Assembly (NCBI RefSeq): GCF_900099965.1
Contig: NZ_FNDJ01000021.1
Span: 62,001-126,000, forward strand
Length of the DNA stretch: 64,000 bases
Reading direction: 5' to 3'
From: Nonomuraea jiangxiensis
Lineage (GTDB): Bacteria; Actinomycetota; Actinomycetes; Streptosporangiales; Streptosporangiaceae
Position 1 is the first letter of the stretch. Each line of letters opens with the position of its first letter. Below the pieces are notes generated by a model that saw nothing but the letters and a program-made list of their open reading frames with translations, was not told where the DNA came from and ran no database searches. Position numbers and translations under genes: made by a program. Shown here piece by piece: positions 25,810-34,971 of the stretch.

Positions 25810-28404
25810 TTAATACTCCGTCAGGTGCTTGCCGATCAGGGCCAGGTTGTGGATGGCGGCGAGCGCGTACTGCGAGGCCGTGTTGGTGCTCACGAACGGC
25901 GCCTCCCGCACGGGGGAAAGGACGGTCGGCCCGTCGACCAGGGTGACCTCCCAGTCGTCCCGCCTGCGCTGCAACGGGTTGCGGTTTCGCTGGTCGCCCT
26001 CGTCGAGGTAGAACTTCCGCCACGCCCAGGCGGCCAGTTCGGCGTCCTCCAGCCGCACGGCCGCGTACGCGGTGAGCCGGCTGTGCGCCTGCACCAGCGA
26101 GATGCCGGTCAGCCGCTGCCCCACCTCCGCCTCCTGCTGCTCGGGGGTGGCGAGGTAGAGCCGGCAGTAGTCCAGCCACGCCCGCTCGAAGCCGGGCACG
26201 TCCAGCCCCAGCCCGATGAGCTCGGCGCACATCTCCGGCAGCCCGAACAACGACGACAGGTGCGAGATGGAGATGTCGTCCCTGGTGGTGTCGAAGCGCC
26301 CGGTGGCCAGGTCGAGCCGGGCCGAGCCGGTCAGGAAGCCGTGCGGCAGCGCCCCGATGCCGGCCATCGTGCCCAGCAGCCGGTCCTTGGCCCGCTCGTC
26401 GCCGTGCCGTTCCCAGCGGGTCAGCCAGGCCGCCGCGAGCGCGCCCCAGTCGGTGCCGAGCCCGATCGACAGCGCCGACGGGTCGGGGGTGTAGCCATCC
26501 TCGCGCACCTTGCGCTGCGGGTCGACGACCAGGAACGTCTCCTCGGGCACGCTCAGCTCGTCCATCAGGTCGCCGGTGCGCTCGTCGGCCGTCAGGAAGT
26601 AGTAGAAGCGCCGGTAGGCGGCGTTGGAGATGCGCACCTGCTTGCAGCTGCACCCCCAGTGCTGCACGTTGTGCCGGCTGCCCAGGCCCTTCCACCTGCC
26701 CAGGTGGTAGACGTCGACCTCGCCGGTGTGGCGGGTCATCGCCTCGGCGAAGCGGAAGACGTCCGACCGGCCGGTGCGCAGGTACTGCAGCCACAGCCAC
26801 AGGTCGGGCGACAACTCGGAGTTGTCCCAGGCGTAACCGCCGATGTCGTAGCGCCAGGTGTGGCGGTCGGGGTCATAGGTGTGCATCACGTCGCCGTAGT
26901 CCCAGAACCCGTACCAGCGGCGTTGCTCGCGCTCGCGTACGTAGTGCTCGAACAGGAAGTCCAGGCGGTCCTCGATCTTGGCGTGCGCGGGGGTGGAGCG
27001 GTCGGGCAGGCCCCACACGCCGAACACGCCGGCCTCCAGCACCCGCTCGGGGGTCACGGCCAGCAGGCCCGGCCGGTTCATGGCGGCCGCGTGCGCCGCC
27101 AGGTCGGCGGGCGGGGGCGTGGCGTCGTGGGCGCGCAGGGTCAGCTCGTGCGTACGCGCCACGCCGTGCGGGTCGCCGAACCCCGGCTCGTAGTCCTCGT
27201 AGGTGATCTCCAGGGCGTCGAGCTGCTGCTCGAAGGTCTCCTGGCCCAGGCCGTCGTGGTAGAAGCGCAGGTCCATGGCCGGCGCGGAGGGCGACCAGAG
27301 CCAGACGGTCACGGTGGCGAGGTCGGTGGCCGCGTTCCTGATGTCCAGGCGGGTGGGGTGCAGGCGCCAGAAGTCGCGCAGGCCGAAGCCGAGGCCGCCG
27401 CTCACGCCGCCGACGTAGCCGTACCCGGCCGAGCGGGTGCCGGCCGGGACGGTCACCCAGGAGTGGCCCTCGGCGGTGCGCTTGCGCAGCGTGAAGCCGT
27501 CGGCGGAGCTCTGGTCGAGGGTGTAGTCGTTCCAGGTGGGGATGTAGCGCAACCGGTCGCCGACCTCCGGGTGCAGCTCGCCGGCCGGCCTGCCCTCGAT
27601 CTGCGCGCGGCGCGCGGCCTCGCCGGGGTCCTGGCGCAGGCCGGTCAGCCCGCGTACCGCCTCAGTGAAAAAGCCGGTCGTGCCGCCCTCGGGCCCGGCC
27701 AGCCGTACGTGCCGGTCGTGCGGCTCGTCGCGCATGACGACGTCGGCGCGCAGGCCGAGCCCGGCCAGGAAGTCTCGCTCGACGTCGCCGTCCCAGACGA
27801 ACGTGTGCATGACGCGCACGTCCTCGGCTCCGGCGTAGAAGTACAGGCGCACGGAGAACGGCAGCCAGTCGCCGTGCCGGCCCTCCAGCCGCACCACCGC
27901 GCGCACGGGCCCGTCCTGCTCCACGGTGACCCGCTCGACCATGCCCGTGGCCCGCTCGCGCGGCACTCCGCCGCCCTCGTCCGGGGTGGGCTCGCTCTGG
28001 CGCAGGCTGACCAGGCGGACGTCCCTGGCGATCTCGCGGCTCCCGCGCGAGATCGAGCGGGCCAGCGTGCCGCCCCGCTCCTCGATCGTCCAGGTGACCA
28101 CGCCTGTGCCGACCCGCAGCAGGCCGTCCGCGCGCTCGACGGTGACCCGGGGCCCGGCGGCCGGCTCGCGCCCGGGTTCGAGCAGGTACGACTCCGCCGG
28201 GTCGTGCGCGCCCATGGCGTGGGCCGTCCACTTGACCGAGCCGTCCGGCCAGGTCGCGGTCACCCAGCTCTGCACCGGCACCTCACGCCCGCCGGCCTCG
28301 GCCAGCGCGAACGCCGCGTCCCGGGCGGCCGTGCCGCGCGGCCACGGGACTCCCCAGGTCACCCCCTGATCTACCGGCCGGTCCAGCCAGCGCAGTACGG
28401 TCAT
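25810..28404 (-). CDS. YetA/PcRGLX-like putative rhamnogalacturonan-degrading protein
   Basis: This large 864-residue protein has no signal peptide. It has an N-terminal beta domain (GVTWGVPWPRGT), a middle beta-sandwich, and a C-terminal helical-barrel region with HNVQHWGCSCKQVRISNAAYRRF and repeated Trp/Tyr/His-rich motifs such as YDIGGYAWDNSE. I recognise the YetA/PcRGLX-like architecture. The fungal founder is an exo-acting rhamnogalacturonan lyase, and Bacillus subtilis yetA follows the lplABCD genes, as here. It is the last gene of the operon, 15 bp after the LplC-like permease. Being cytoplasmic, it would process imported oligosaccharides. Activity is unproven. Confidence 0.75.
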   Translation of the reverse strand: MTVLRWLDRPVDQGVTWGVPWPRGTAARDAAFALAEAGGREVPVQSWVTATWPDGSVKWTAHAMGAHDPAESYLLEPGREPAAGPRVTVERADGLLRVGTGVVTWTIEERGGTLARSISRGSREIARDVRLVSLRQSEPTPDEGGGVPRERATGMVERVTVEQDGPVRAVVRLEGRHGDWLPFSVRLYFYAGAEDVRVMHTFVWDGDVERDFLAGLGLRADVVMRDEPHDRHVRLAGPEGGTTGFFTEAVRGLTGLRQDPGEAARRAQIEGRPAGELHPEVGDRLRYIPTWNDYTLDQSSADGFTLRKRTAEGHSWVTVPAGTRSAGYGYVGGVSGGLGFGLRDFWRLHPTRLDIRNAATDLATVTVWLWSPSAPAMDLRFYHDGLGQETFEQQLDALEITYEDYEPGFGDPHGVARTHELTLRAHDATPPPADLAAHAAAMNRPGLLAVTPERVLEAGVFGVWGLPDRSTPAHAKIEDRLDFLFEHYVREREQRRWYGFWDYGDVMHTYDPDRHTWRYDIGGYAWDNSELSPDLWLWLQYLRTGRSDVFRFAEAMTRHTGEVDVYHLGRWKGLGSRHNVQHWGCSCKQVRISNAAYRRFYYFLTADERTGDLMDELSVPEETFLVVDPQRKVREDGYTPDPSALSIGLGTDWGALAAAWLTRWERHGDERAKDRLLGTMAGIGALPHGFLTGSARLDLATGRFDTTRDDISISHLSSLFGLPEMCAELIGLGLDVPGFERAWLDYCRLYLATPEQQEAEVGQRLTGISLVQAHSRLTAYAAVRLEDAELAAWAWRKFYLDEGDQRNRNPLQRRRDDWEVTLVDGPTVLSPVREAPFVSTNTASQYALAAIHNLALIGKHLTEY

Positions 28405-28419
28405 GTGAGCTCCTTCGTG

Positions 28420-29328
28420 TCATTCCTTGACGCCGCCGATCAGCACGCCCTTGGAGAAGTGCTTCTGCAGGAAGGGATAGAAGAACAGGATCGGCAGCGT
28501 CGCGATCACCACGACCGCGAACTTGAGTCCCTGTTCCGGCGGCACCCAGGTCCGGTCCATCTGGGACAGGGCGCTGGCGGCGTCGGTCTGGGTGAGCTGG
28601 CGTACCAGGACCTGCAGCGTCCATTTCTGCGGGTCGCTGATGTAGAGCAGCGGGGACATGTAGTCGTTCCAGATCCCGACGGCGTAGAACAGCGAGAACG
28701 TGGCGATGATCGGCTTGGACAGCGGCAGCACGATCCTGAAGAAGACGCCCATCTCGTTGCAGCCGTCGATGCGCGCCGCCTCCTCGATGGCCTGCGGCAG
28801 CTCCTGGAAGAAGCTCTTGACGATGATCAGGTAGAACGGGTTGATCGCCAGCGGCAGGATCAGCGCCCAGTAGCTGTCGAGCAGTCCCAGGTCGCGCACC
28901 ACGAGGTAGGTGGGGATCATGCCGCCGGAGAAGACCAACGTGAAGATCACCAGGTTGAGGACCAGCACCCGGCCCGGCAGATACCGCTTGGCCAGCGGGT
29001 AGGCCATGGTGAAGGTCAGCAGTACCTGCACGACCATGCCCACCGCCGTCACCACGACGGTCGTCAGCAGGGCGCGCAGGAAGGCGTCGGTGGCGAAGAT
29101 GTAGGCGTAGGACTCGGTGACGAACCTCTCCGGCCACAGGAAGAACGGCCGCGAGGAGATCTCCGCCTCGCCCGCGAAGGATCCGGCCAGCACGTAGAGC
29201 AGCGGCAGGACCGTGATCAGCGCCAGGCCGGCGAGGACGACGACGTTGAGCGTGTCGAAGACGCGGCTGCCGAGCGAGCCGTGGTGGTCGACGACCGCCT
29301 GCTTCTTCGTCGTGGTGATGGTCGGCAT
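28420..29328 (-). CDS. LplC-like sugar ABC transporter permease
   Basis: In this 302-residue membrane protein, LNVVVLAGLALITVLPLLYVL is the first helix, six helices in all. The EAA loop is EEAARIDGCNEMGVFFRIVLP and the C-terminus FFYPFLQKHFSKGVLIGGVKE is diagnostic of the LplC/YtcP group. The ATG at 29328 follows AGGGA. It pairs with the LplB-like permease 11 bp upstream. Confidence 0.92.
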   Translation of the reverse strand: MPTITTTKKQAVVDHHGSLGSRVFDTLNVVVLAGLALITVLPLLYVLAGSFAGEAEISSRPFFLWPERFVTESYAYIFATDAFLRALLTTVVVTAVGMVVQVLLTFTMAYPLAKRYLPGRVLVLNLVIFTLVFSGGMIPTYLVVRDLGLLDSYWALILPLAINPFYLIIVKSFFQELPQAIEEAARIDGCNEMGVFFRIVLPLSKPIIATFSLFYAVGIWNDYMSPLLYISDPQKWTLQVLVRQLTQTDAASALSQMDRTWVPPEQGLKFAVVVIATLPILFFYPFLQKHFSKGVLIGGVKE

Positions 29329-29339
29329 GCGATGGTCCC

Positions 29340-30317
29340 TTAGAACAGTCCACGCTGGCCCAGGCGCTTGGCCAGCCAGTTGGAGCCGAAGATCAGCAGG
29401 ACGCCGGCCACGCCCTTGAACAGGCCGACGGCGGTGGAGTAGCTGATCGCGCCCTGCGTGATGCCGGTGTAGTAGACGTAGGTGTCGAACACGTCGGCGA
29501 CCGAGCGGTTCAGCGAGGTGGTCATGAGCCAGATCTGCTCGAAGCCGGAGTCGAGCAGGTTTCCGGAGGAGAGGATGGCCATGACGACGACCGTGGGACG
29601 GATGGCGGGCAGGGTGACGTGCCAGAGCTGCCGAAAGCGTCCGGCGCCGTCCATGCGGGCGGCCTCGTACAGGTTCGGGTCCACCCCGGCCAGGGCGGCC
29701 AGGTAGATGATCGTGCCCCAGCCGGTCTGCTTCCACAGTTGTTGCAGGATGACCAGCGGCCGGAACCACTCCTCCTGCGCCATGTAGTCGATCTTCGCGG
29801 TGTCGCCCAGCAGGTCGCGCATCCAGCCGGACAGCACCCCGAAGTCCGCCGCGAACAGCAGGTACGTCAGCGACGCCACGATCGTCCAGGACAGGAAGTG
29901 CGGGATGTAGATCAGCGACTGGACCGAGCGCTTGAGCACGTTGAGCCGCAGCTCGTTCAGCAGCAGCGCGACGACGATCGGCGCGGGGAAGACGATGAGG
30001 ATGTGCAGCAGCGCCAGGAACAGGGTGTTGAACATCAGCCGGCCGAAGTCGGGGCCGGAGAACAGCTCCTGGAAGTGCTTGAACCCGACCCAGGGGCTGC
30101 CCGAGTAGCCGAGGAACGGCAGGAAGTCCTGGAAGGCGATCGTCACGCCGTACATCGGCAGGTACTTGAAGAGCGCGAAGTAGACGAGGCCCGGGATGAG
30201 CATCAGGTAGAGCCAGCGGTAGCGCAGCAGCGCGGCGCGCAGCGGCACCTTGCCGGCTCCCCGCTTGGCCTTGGGCGCCGCCTTCGTGGGAGGAGGCGGC
30301 ACCAGGTCGGTCGCCAC
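29340..30317 (-). CDS. LplB-like sugar ABC transporter permease
   Basis: The 325-residue protein starts at GTG 30317 with AAAGGAGG just upstream. After a basic, proline-rich N-terminus come six membrane helices beginning WLYLMLIPGLVYFALFKYLP. The segment MYGVTIAFQDF and the EAA loop EAARMDGAGRFRQLWHVTLP place it in the LplB group. There is no ATPase in the operon, so a shared MsiK-like ATPase is inferred. Confidence 0.92.
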   Translation of the reverse strand: MATDLVPPPPTKAAPKAKRGAGKVPLRAALLRYRWLYLMLIPGLVYFALFKYLPMYGVTIAFQDFLPFLGYSGSPWVGFKHFQELFSGPDFGRLMFNTLFLALLHILIVFPAPIVVALLLNELRLNVLKRSVQSLIYIPHFLSWTIVASLTYLLFAADFGVLSGWMRDLLGDTAKIDYMAQEEWFRPLVILQQLWKQTGWGTIIYLAALAGVDPNLYEAARMDGAGRFRQLWHVTLPAIRPTVVVMAILSSGNLLDSGFEQIWLMTTSLNRSVADVFDTYVYYTGITQGAISYSTAVGLFKGVAGVLLIFGSNWLAKRLGQRGLF

Positions 30318-30374
30318 AGCGGCCTCCTTTCGTGCGAGGGGCCCGGGGATGCCTCCCGGGCCCCTCGGAACGGG

Positions 30375-31925
30375 TTACTTAGGAAGCTTGGCGACCAGGT
30401 CGTTGACCTCGGCGGTGACCTGCGTGCCACCGCTGTCGTACCAGCGCTTGATCTCGCCCTTCAGCTGGTCCTCCGTCATCTCCCCCGACAGGAACTTGAT
30501 CCGGGCGTCCGGGATGATCGTGTCGATCTGCGCGCCCTTGGCCACGGCGGTGGGCGAGATGACCGGCAGCGCCGGGTTGTGGACGGCCGTCTTGAGGTCC
30601 TCGGCCATCAGCTCGTTCTGCAGCTTGATCATGTCCTTGTACGGCTGGCCGGACGGCGTACGCGGGAGCGCGATGCCGCCGATGTCGGTGTCTCCCTTGA
30701 AGCCGAGCTGGACGAAGGCGTCATCGGCGTTGTCCTGGATGGTCCTGATCGCGGGGTCGGTCTCGTTGATCAGCGACGCGGTGTTGTCCACGACCTGGTA
30801 GTTGCGGCCCTCGATGCCGTTCATGACCAGGTTCTGGCCCTCCACCGTGCCCAGCTTGTCCAGGGTCTTCAGCACGTTGTCGAGGTCCTGCTCGGTCGGC
30901 ACGCTCTGCCGGGAGATGGCCAGGACGTCGAGGTAGCCGGTGAACGGGAGCGAGAACTTCTGCCCGTCGGAGCGCTTGAGGTTGCCGACCATGGCGACCT
31001 TGTCGCCGTAGTCCTTGTCCCCCTCGTCCCTGAACAGGTCGAGCACCTGCCGCGAGCGCACGTTAACGTCGATGATCATGCCGCCCCTGCCCTGGTGGAA
31101 CGGCTCGTTCCACTTGGCGGAGTCGAGGGTGGCGAAGTCCGGGTTGACCATGCCCCCGTCGACCATCTTCTTGAGGAACCTGTTGGCCTCCAGGAACTCG
31201 GGGGTGTCGAACCCGGGCACGAGCTTGCCGTTGCGCATGCCCCACCCGTTCGGGGCGCCGAACCAGGTCTCAAGGGTGTCGTACGGGCTGGAGCTGGCGT
31301 AGTTGCCCGGCCACTTCGGGATGATCAGCCCGTACGTGTCGTTCTTGCCGTTGCCGTCGGGGTCCTTCTCGGTGAACGCCTTGGCGATGTCGTAGAAGTC
31401 GTCCACCGTCTCGGGCGGCTTCAGGCCGAGCTTGTCGAGCCAATCCTTGCGGATCACTATCGCCGAACGCAGCGCGGGCCGCATCCGGTAGATGCCGTAG
31501 ATCTTGCCGTTGACGGAGGCGTTGAGCGCGGTGCGCTCGTCCATCGGCTTGAGGTTCGGATACTTATCCAGTTTGTCGGTCAAATCCCAGAAAGCACCGG
31601 CCTGTGCCGCCCGGACGAACGCCGGCAGTTTCGGGTCCACCCCCATGACCTGCGGGAGCTTGTCCGAGGCGAGCGTCACGTTGAGCTTGTCGGTGTACTG
31701 GGCGTTGGGCACCCAGGTGACCTGGAGCTTCTTGCCGAGGAACTTCTCGACGGCCTGCTGCAGCTCGCCCTTGGGATCGGGCGCGGTGCCGAACAGCTTG
31801 GCCATGATGGTCAGCGTGTTGGGGTCGGCGGCGGGCGCGCTACCGCCCGCGCAGGCCGAGGCGGTGAGAGCAGCCGTTATCGTTAACATCCCGGCGATGA
31901 GGCGCCGGCGACGGGATGCACTCAT
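30375..31925 (-). CDS. LplA-like extracellular solute-binding lipoprotein
   Basis: The 516-residue binding protein starts at ATG 31925 after AAAGGGG. It has a signal with RRRR, a hydrophobic core and a lipid-attachment site ASAC at about residue 25. The mature part (NTLTIMAKLF) carries a calcium-loop-like DPDGNGKNDTYGL, typical of the large LplA/YtcQ family. It should bind the oligosaccharide at the membrane for the LplB and LplC permeases. The start overlaps the YesL stop (ATGA), so it is coupled to YesL. Confidence 0.92.
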   Translation of the reverse strand: MSASRRRRLIAGMLTITAALTASACAGGSAPAADPNTLTIMAKLFGTAPDPKGELQQAVEKFLGKKLQVTWVPNAQYTDKLNVTLASDKLPQVMGVDPKLPAFVRAAQAGAFWDLTDKLDKYPNLKPMDERTALNASVNGKIYGIYRMRPALRSAIVIRKDWLDKLGLKPPETVDDFYDIAKAFTEKDPDGNGKNDTYGLIIPKWPGNYASSSPYDTLETWFGAPNGWGMRNGKLVPGFDTPEFLEANRFLKKMVDGGMVNPDFATLDSAKWNEPFHQGRGGMIIDVNVRSRQVLDLFRDEGDKDYGDKVAMVGNLKRSDGQKFSLPFTGYLDVLAISRQSVPTEQDLDNVLKTLDKLGTVEGQNLVMNGIEGRNYQVVDNTASLINETDPAIRTIQDNADDAFVQLGFKGDTDIGGIALPRTPSGQPYKDMIKLQNELMAEDLKTAVHNPALPVISPTAVAKGAQIDTIIPDARIKFLSGEMTEDQLKGEIKRWYDSGGTQVTAEVNDLVAKLPK

Positions 31926-32551
31926 GAGTCCCCTTTCGAGTGCAGGCGCGCCTCGTTCTCCTGGAAGAAGCGCAGGCACAGCCACGTGTTGAGGTGGATC
32001 CAGGCACCGAAGCTGATCACCGGCGCGAGGACGGGCGCCGCCGAGGTCGCGTAGACGATGGCCGAGAGCGGCAGCAGCAACAGCACGGTCGAGGCCGGGC
32101 GCAGCAGCGCCAGCTGGGACGCCTTGGGCCAGTAGGCCCACAGCGGCAGGTCGTAGTGCGCGTGGAGCGGGCCGACGTAGGCCCCTACGGCGGCCAGGAG
32201 GAGCAGCGCCACGAAGGTGGCGATCCGCAGGGCTCCCATGTCCGGCCCGAGAGCGGAGAAGTACAGGTAGTTCCCGACCAGCACGACGGCGACCGCCGCC
32301 GCCGGAAGGACCAGTAACGACGCCCGGACGAACTCCCGCCGGTAGACGGTCCAGAATTCGCGCCAAGCCTGAAACGTTTCATTACGAGCATGCCGCCGGG
32401 CCAGCGTATACGCGGCCACGGTGGCTGGCCCGAGCCCGAGCACCACTCCCCCGGCGAGGGTGAAGAGGATCCACATGACATTCAGCCGAACCGCCCAGAC
32501 AAGCTCTGAGCAGGCAGCTTGAATCCTGATCGACATGGCGGGCTGGTTCAT
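31922..32551 (-). CDS. YesL-like (DUF624) membrane protein
   Basis: This 209-residue protein has about five membrane helices. LNVMWILFTLAGGVVLGLGPATVAAYTLARRH matches the DUF624/YesL pattern. In Bacillus, yesL heads the rhamnogalacturonan gene cluster, and the family is regularly found beside LplABC-type importers. Its molecular role is unknown, though it may assist transport. It is the first gene of the operon, with a 5' leader of about 90 bases from the promoter at 32650-32678. Confidence 0.85.
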   Translation of the reverse strand: MNQPAMSIRIQAACSELVWAVRLNVMWILFTLAGGVVLGLGPATVAAYTLARRHARNETFQAWREFWTVYRREFVRASLLVLPAAAVAVVLVGNYLYFSALGPDMGALRIATFVALLLLAAVGAYVGPLHAHYDLPLWAYWPKASQLALLRPASTVLLLLPLSAIVYATSAAPVLAPVISFGAWIHLNTWLCLRFFQENEARLHSKGDS

Positions 32552-32649
32552 CCGGCACCACTTTCTGGTGGCACGTATCCGGATATGGGGGTGATGTGTC
32601 GCACCGTGGTTCCTGCTCCGTTACAAGCTAGTGAACGGCGGTTGGTGCG

Positions 32650-32678
32650 AAATTAGTGTTGAATCGACTCAAAGTCAA
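32650..32678 (-). promoter_or_regulatory. promoter of the yesL-lplABC-yetA operon with LacI operator in the spacer
   Basis: Reading leftwards, TTGACT (32678-32673) and TAATTT (32655-32650) are separated by exactly 17 bp, a good housekeeping sigma-factor promoter. The quasi-palindrome TTGAATCGACTCAA (32659-32672 on the plus strand) fills almost the whole spacer. An operator differing at one base overlaps the promoter of the LacI gene at 34996-35009. Repression by that LacI protein is inferred. Confidence 0.85.
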
Positions 32679-32799
32679 TGACGAGGCCCCGCAGATTTCC
32701 CCAGCATTCCAGCCAGCTTTCACCGGGACCCAACCTCACCCACGCTCGCGACTGCGACACCCCCGAACGCCCCCAGAGCACCAGAACCACACCGAACAC

Positions 32800-33700
32800 G
32801 CCCCCTCACACGCGCTGGACGTGCCCCCGCACACACCCGCAGGCCCCGACCGGACCCCCACCCACACGAAGGCCCAGAGCGAACGCGCTGCCCGTACGCG
32901 GAGGCCCCGACCAGACGCGCCACCCACACGCACACCAAGATCCAGGCTCCCCCCTTGGCGCGCCGCGTCGGCGAGAAGATGTGCGGCGGGGCCCGGCGCA
33001 ACGCGGACGGCACCCAGCACAGACACCCCCCTCACACCACGAGCACGCCTCGGAGCGACACCGAGACCCCCGACCGGACACGCCCACACACCCGGAGTCC
33101 CCGACCAGACGCGCCACCCACACGCACACCAAGGCCCAGGAGCGCACGCGCCACCCACACGCACGCAAAGGCCCCGACCAGACGCGCCGCCCGCACACAC
33201 ACGAAGATCCAGGACCCCCCTTGGCGCGCCGCGTCGGCGAGAAGATGTGCGGCGGGGCCCGGCGCAACGCGGACAGCGCCCAGCACAGACACCCCCTCAC
33301 ACCACGAGCACGGCTCGGAGCGACACCGAGGCCCCCGACCGGACACGCCCACACACGCGGAGTCCCGGAGCGGACGCGCCACCCACACGCACACTGGACG
33401 CGCCCGCCCACACACACTCGGAGGCCCCGACCAGACGCGCCGCCCGCACACACACGAAGGCCCAGGAGCAGACGCGCCACCCACACGCACACGGACGCCG
33501 GAGCGAACGCGCCAGCACACGCACGCGCAGGCCCGGACCGGATGCGCCGCCTGCACGCACACCAAGATCCAGGACCCCCCTTGGCGCGCCGCGTCGGCGA
33601 GAAGGTGTGCGGCGGGGCCCGGCGCAACGCGGACGGCGCCCAGCACGGGCACCCCTCTCACAGCACGAGCACGGCATCGGAGCGACGCCCAGGCACTCCG
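32800..33700. repeat. degenerate tandem/nested repeat block, strongly strand-biased
   Basis: Three long copies begin at 32955, 33221 and 33581, each opening with TTGGCGCGCCGCGTCGGCGA and sharing about 50 bp or more. The spacings are 266 and 360 bp. Between them lie many shorter units built on GGCCCCGACCAGACGCGCC followed by CACACGCACAC-like tracts. An incomplete copy precedes 32955. The plus strand is C/A-rich and the minus strand G/T-rich. All frames are open by composition, but copies 1 and 2 are out of phase, so I reject coding. It lies between the yesL promoter and the convergent end of the LacI gene. Function unknown. Confidence 0.85.
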
Positions 33701-33818
33701 AGCCCGCCGAGCCGCCCCAAGCCCGCCGAGGACCCGGGCGTGCATCCAGCCCGTCAAGGACCGTCAACGACTCTCAAGGAGACTCAAGGACTCGACGGGG
33801 TCCGGCCAGGGCCGTAGG

Positions 33819-34838
33819 TCAGGGGTTGCGGCCCTGGGCGCTGGACTTGCGGACCACCAGGTCGGGTTGGAAGATCACTTGACGGTGCCGGTGCTCCTCG
33901 GGCTCCGCCACCTCCTCCAGCAGCAGATCGATGGCCGTCCGTCCGAGCAGTTCCCGCGGCTGCCGCACCGACGACAGCGGCACCGCGGCCGCCGCCGCGA
34001 AGTCGATGTCGTCGTACCCGATGATGGCCATGTCCTCCGGCACGCGCAGCCCGTGCGAGGCCATCGCCTGCAGGAACCCCAGCGCCATCATGTCGTTGGC
34101 GCAGAAGGCGGCCGTGGGGCGCTCCCCGGCGGGCAGTGCCGCCACGCGCTCCCCGACGGCCCGCCCCTCGGCCACCGTGAGCGTCGGCGAGGTGGAGGTG
34201 AGCAGCTCGACGGCGCCCGCGGCGGCGGCCACGGCGGCGCCGATGCCCGCGTGCCGGTCGGCCACCTGCCTGATGGACGGCGGCCCACCGACGAACATGA
34301 TCCGCCGATGCCCCCGCTCGATCAGATGGGCGCCGGCGATCTGCCCCCCGAGCCGGTCGTCCACGGCCACCGAGCACTGCAGCCCGGTGGCGGGGCTGTC
34401 GACCAGCACCACCGGCGTGCCCCGCGCGGCCAGCTCCTCCAGCCAGGGGCTCTCCATCTCAACCGGAGTGATGAGGATGCCCATGACGCGCTGCTGTTCG
34501 AGCTGATCGAGGTGGCGGCGCTCGCGGCCGGGGTCGCCGGCGCTGTTGCAGAGCACCACCATCGTGTCGTGGTCGTCGGCCACCGACTCGGCGCCCTGGG
34601 CCACGTCCACGAAGAAGGGGTTGGACACGTCGAGCACGACGAGGCCGACCGTCCTGCTGCGCCCCACCCGCAGGTGGCGGGCCACCTCGTTACGGACGAA
34701 GCCCAGCTTCTTGATCGCTTCGAAGACGCGTTCGCGGGTGGCGGGGGCGACGATCTCCGGGCGGTTGAGCACATTGCTGACCGTGCCCACGGAGACGCGC
34801 GCAAGCTGCGCGACCTCCTTGATGTTCCTGGTCGCCAT
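33819..34838 (-). CDS. LacI-family transcriptional regulator of the lpl/yetA-like operon
   Basis: The 339-residue protein has a LacI helix-turn-helix NIKEVAQLARVSVGTVSNVLNRP, hinge (VARHLRVGRSRTVGLVV) and a full sensor domain with FCANDMMALGFLQAM and IIGYDDIDFAAAAAVPLSSVRQP. The ATG at 34838 follows GAGG. Its own promoter carries the operator TTGAATCGTCTCAA overlapping the -35 box, and a near-identical operator sits in the yesL promoter. It is therefore probably autoregulated and represses the transporter operon, with a rhamnogalacturonan-derived sugar as inducer. Confidence 0.9.
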   Translation of the reverse strand: MATRNIKEVAQLARVSVGTVSNVLNRPEIVAPATRERVFEAIKKLGFVRNEVARHLRVGRSRTVGLVVLDVSNPFFVDVAQGAESVADDHDTMVVLCNSAGDPGRERRHLDQLEQQRVMGILITPVEMESPWLEELAARGTPVVLVDSPATGLQCSVAVDDRLGGQIAGAHLIERGHRRIMFVGGPPSIRQVADRHAGIGAAVAAAAGAVELLTSTSPTLTVAEGRAVGERVAALPAGERPTAAFCANDMMALGFLQAMASHGLRVPEDMAIIGYDDIDFAAAAAVPLSSVRQPRELLGRTAIDLLLEEVAEPEEHRHRQVIFQPDLVVRKSSAQGRNP

Positions 34839-34971
34839 CGATCCTCACGAGGCCGTGCTGCCGTGGATGCATGAGCCGCTGCTCGCGGTGGTCCGCCGGA
34901 GGCGCCCACCACAGGGGCGTGAACCGCTGCCGCCGGTGTGCCCCCGCACGTGGCCCACCCTGAGTTCGCTC

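Noticed and set aside
25825..29343. 1172-codon plus-strand open frame opposite the YetA-like and LplC-like genes
   Set aside because: Low-complexity composition without motifs. The minus strand has ribosome sites, operon spacing and family signatures.
32800..33700. CRISPR array
   Set aside because: Repeats are long, degenerate and irregularly spaced, with no constant 20-40 bp repeat alternating with unique spacers and no cas genes nearby.
32656..33882. Open frames of 240-640 codons on both strands across the repeat block, encoding His/Thr/Arg/Pro-rich or Gly/Val/Cys/Arg-rich repeats
   Set aside because: All frames are open because stop codons are rare in this composition. The long repeat copies are out of phase with each other and no start has a ribosome site.
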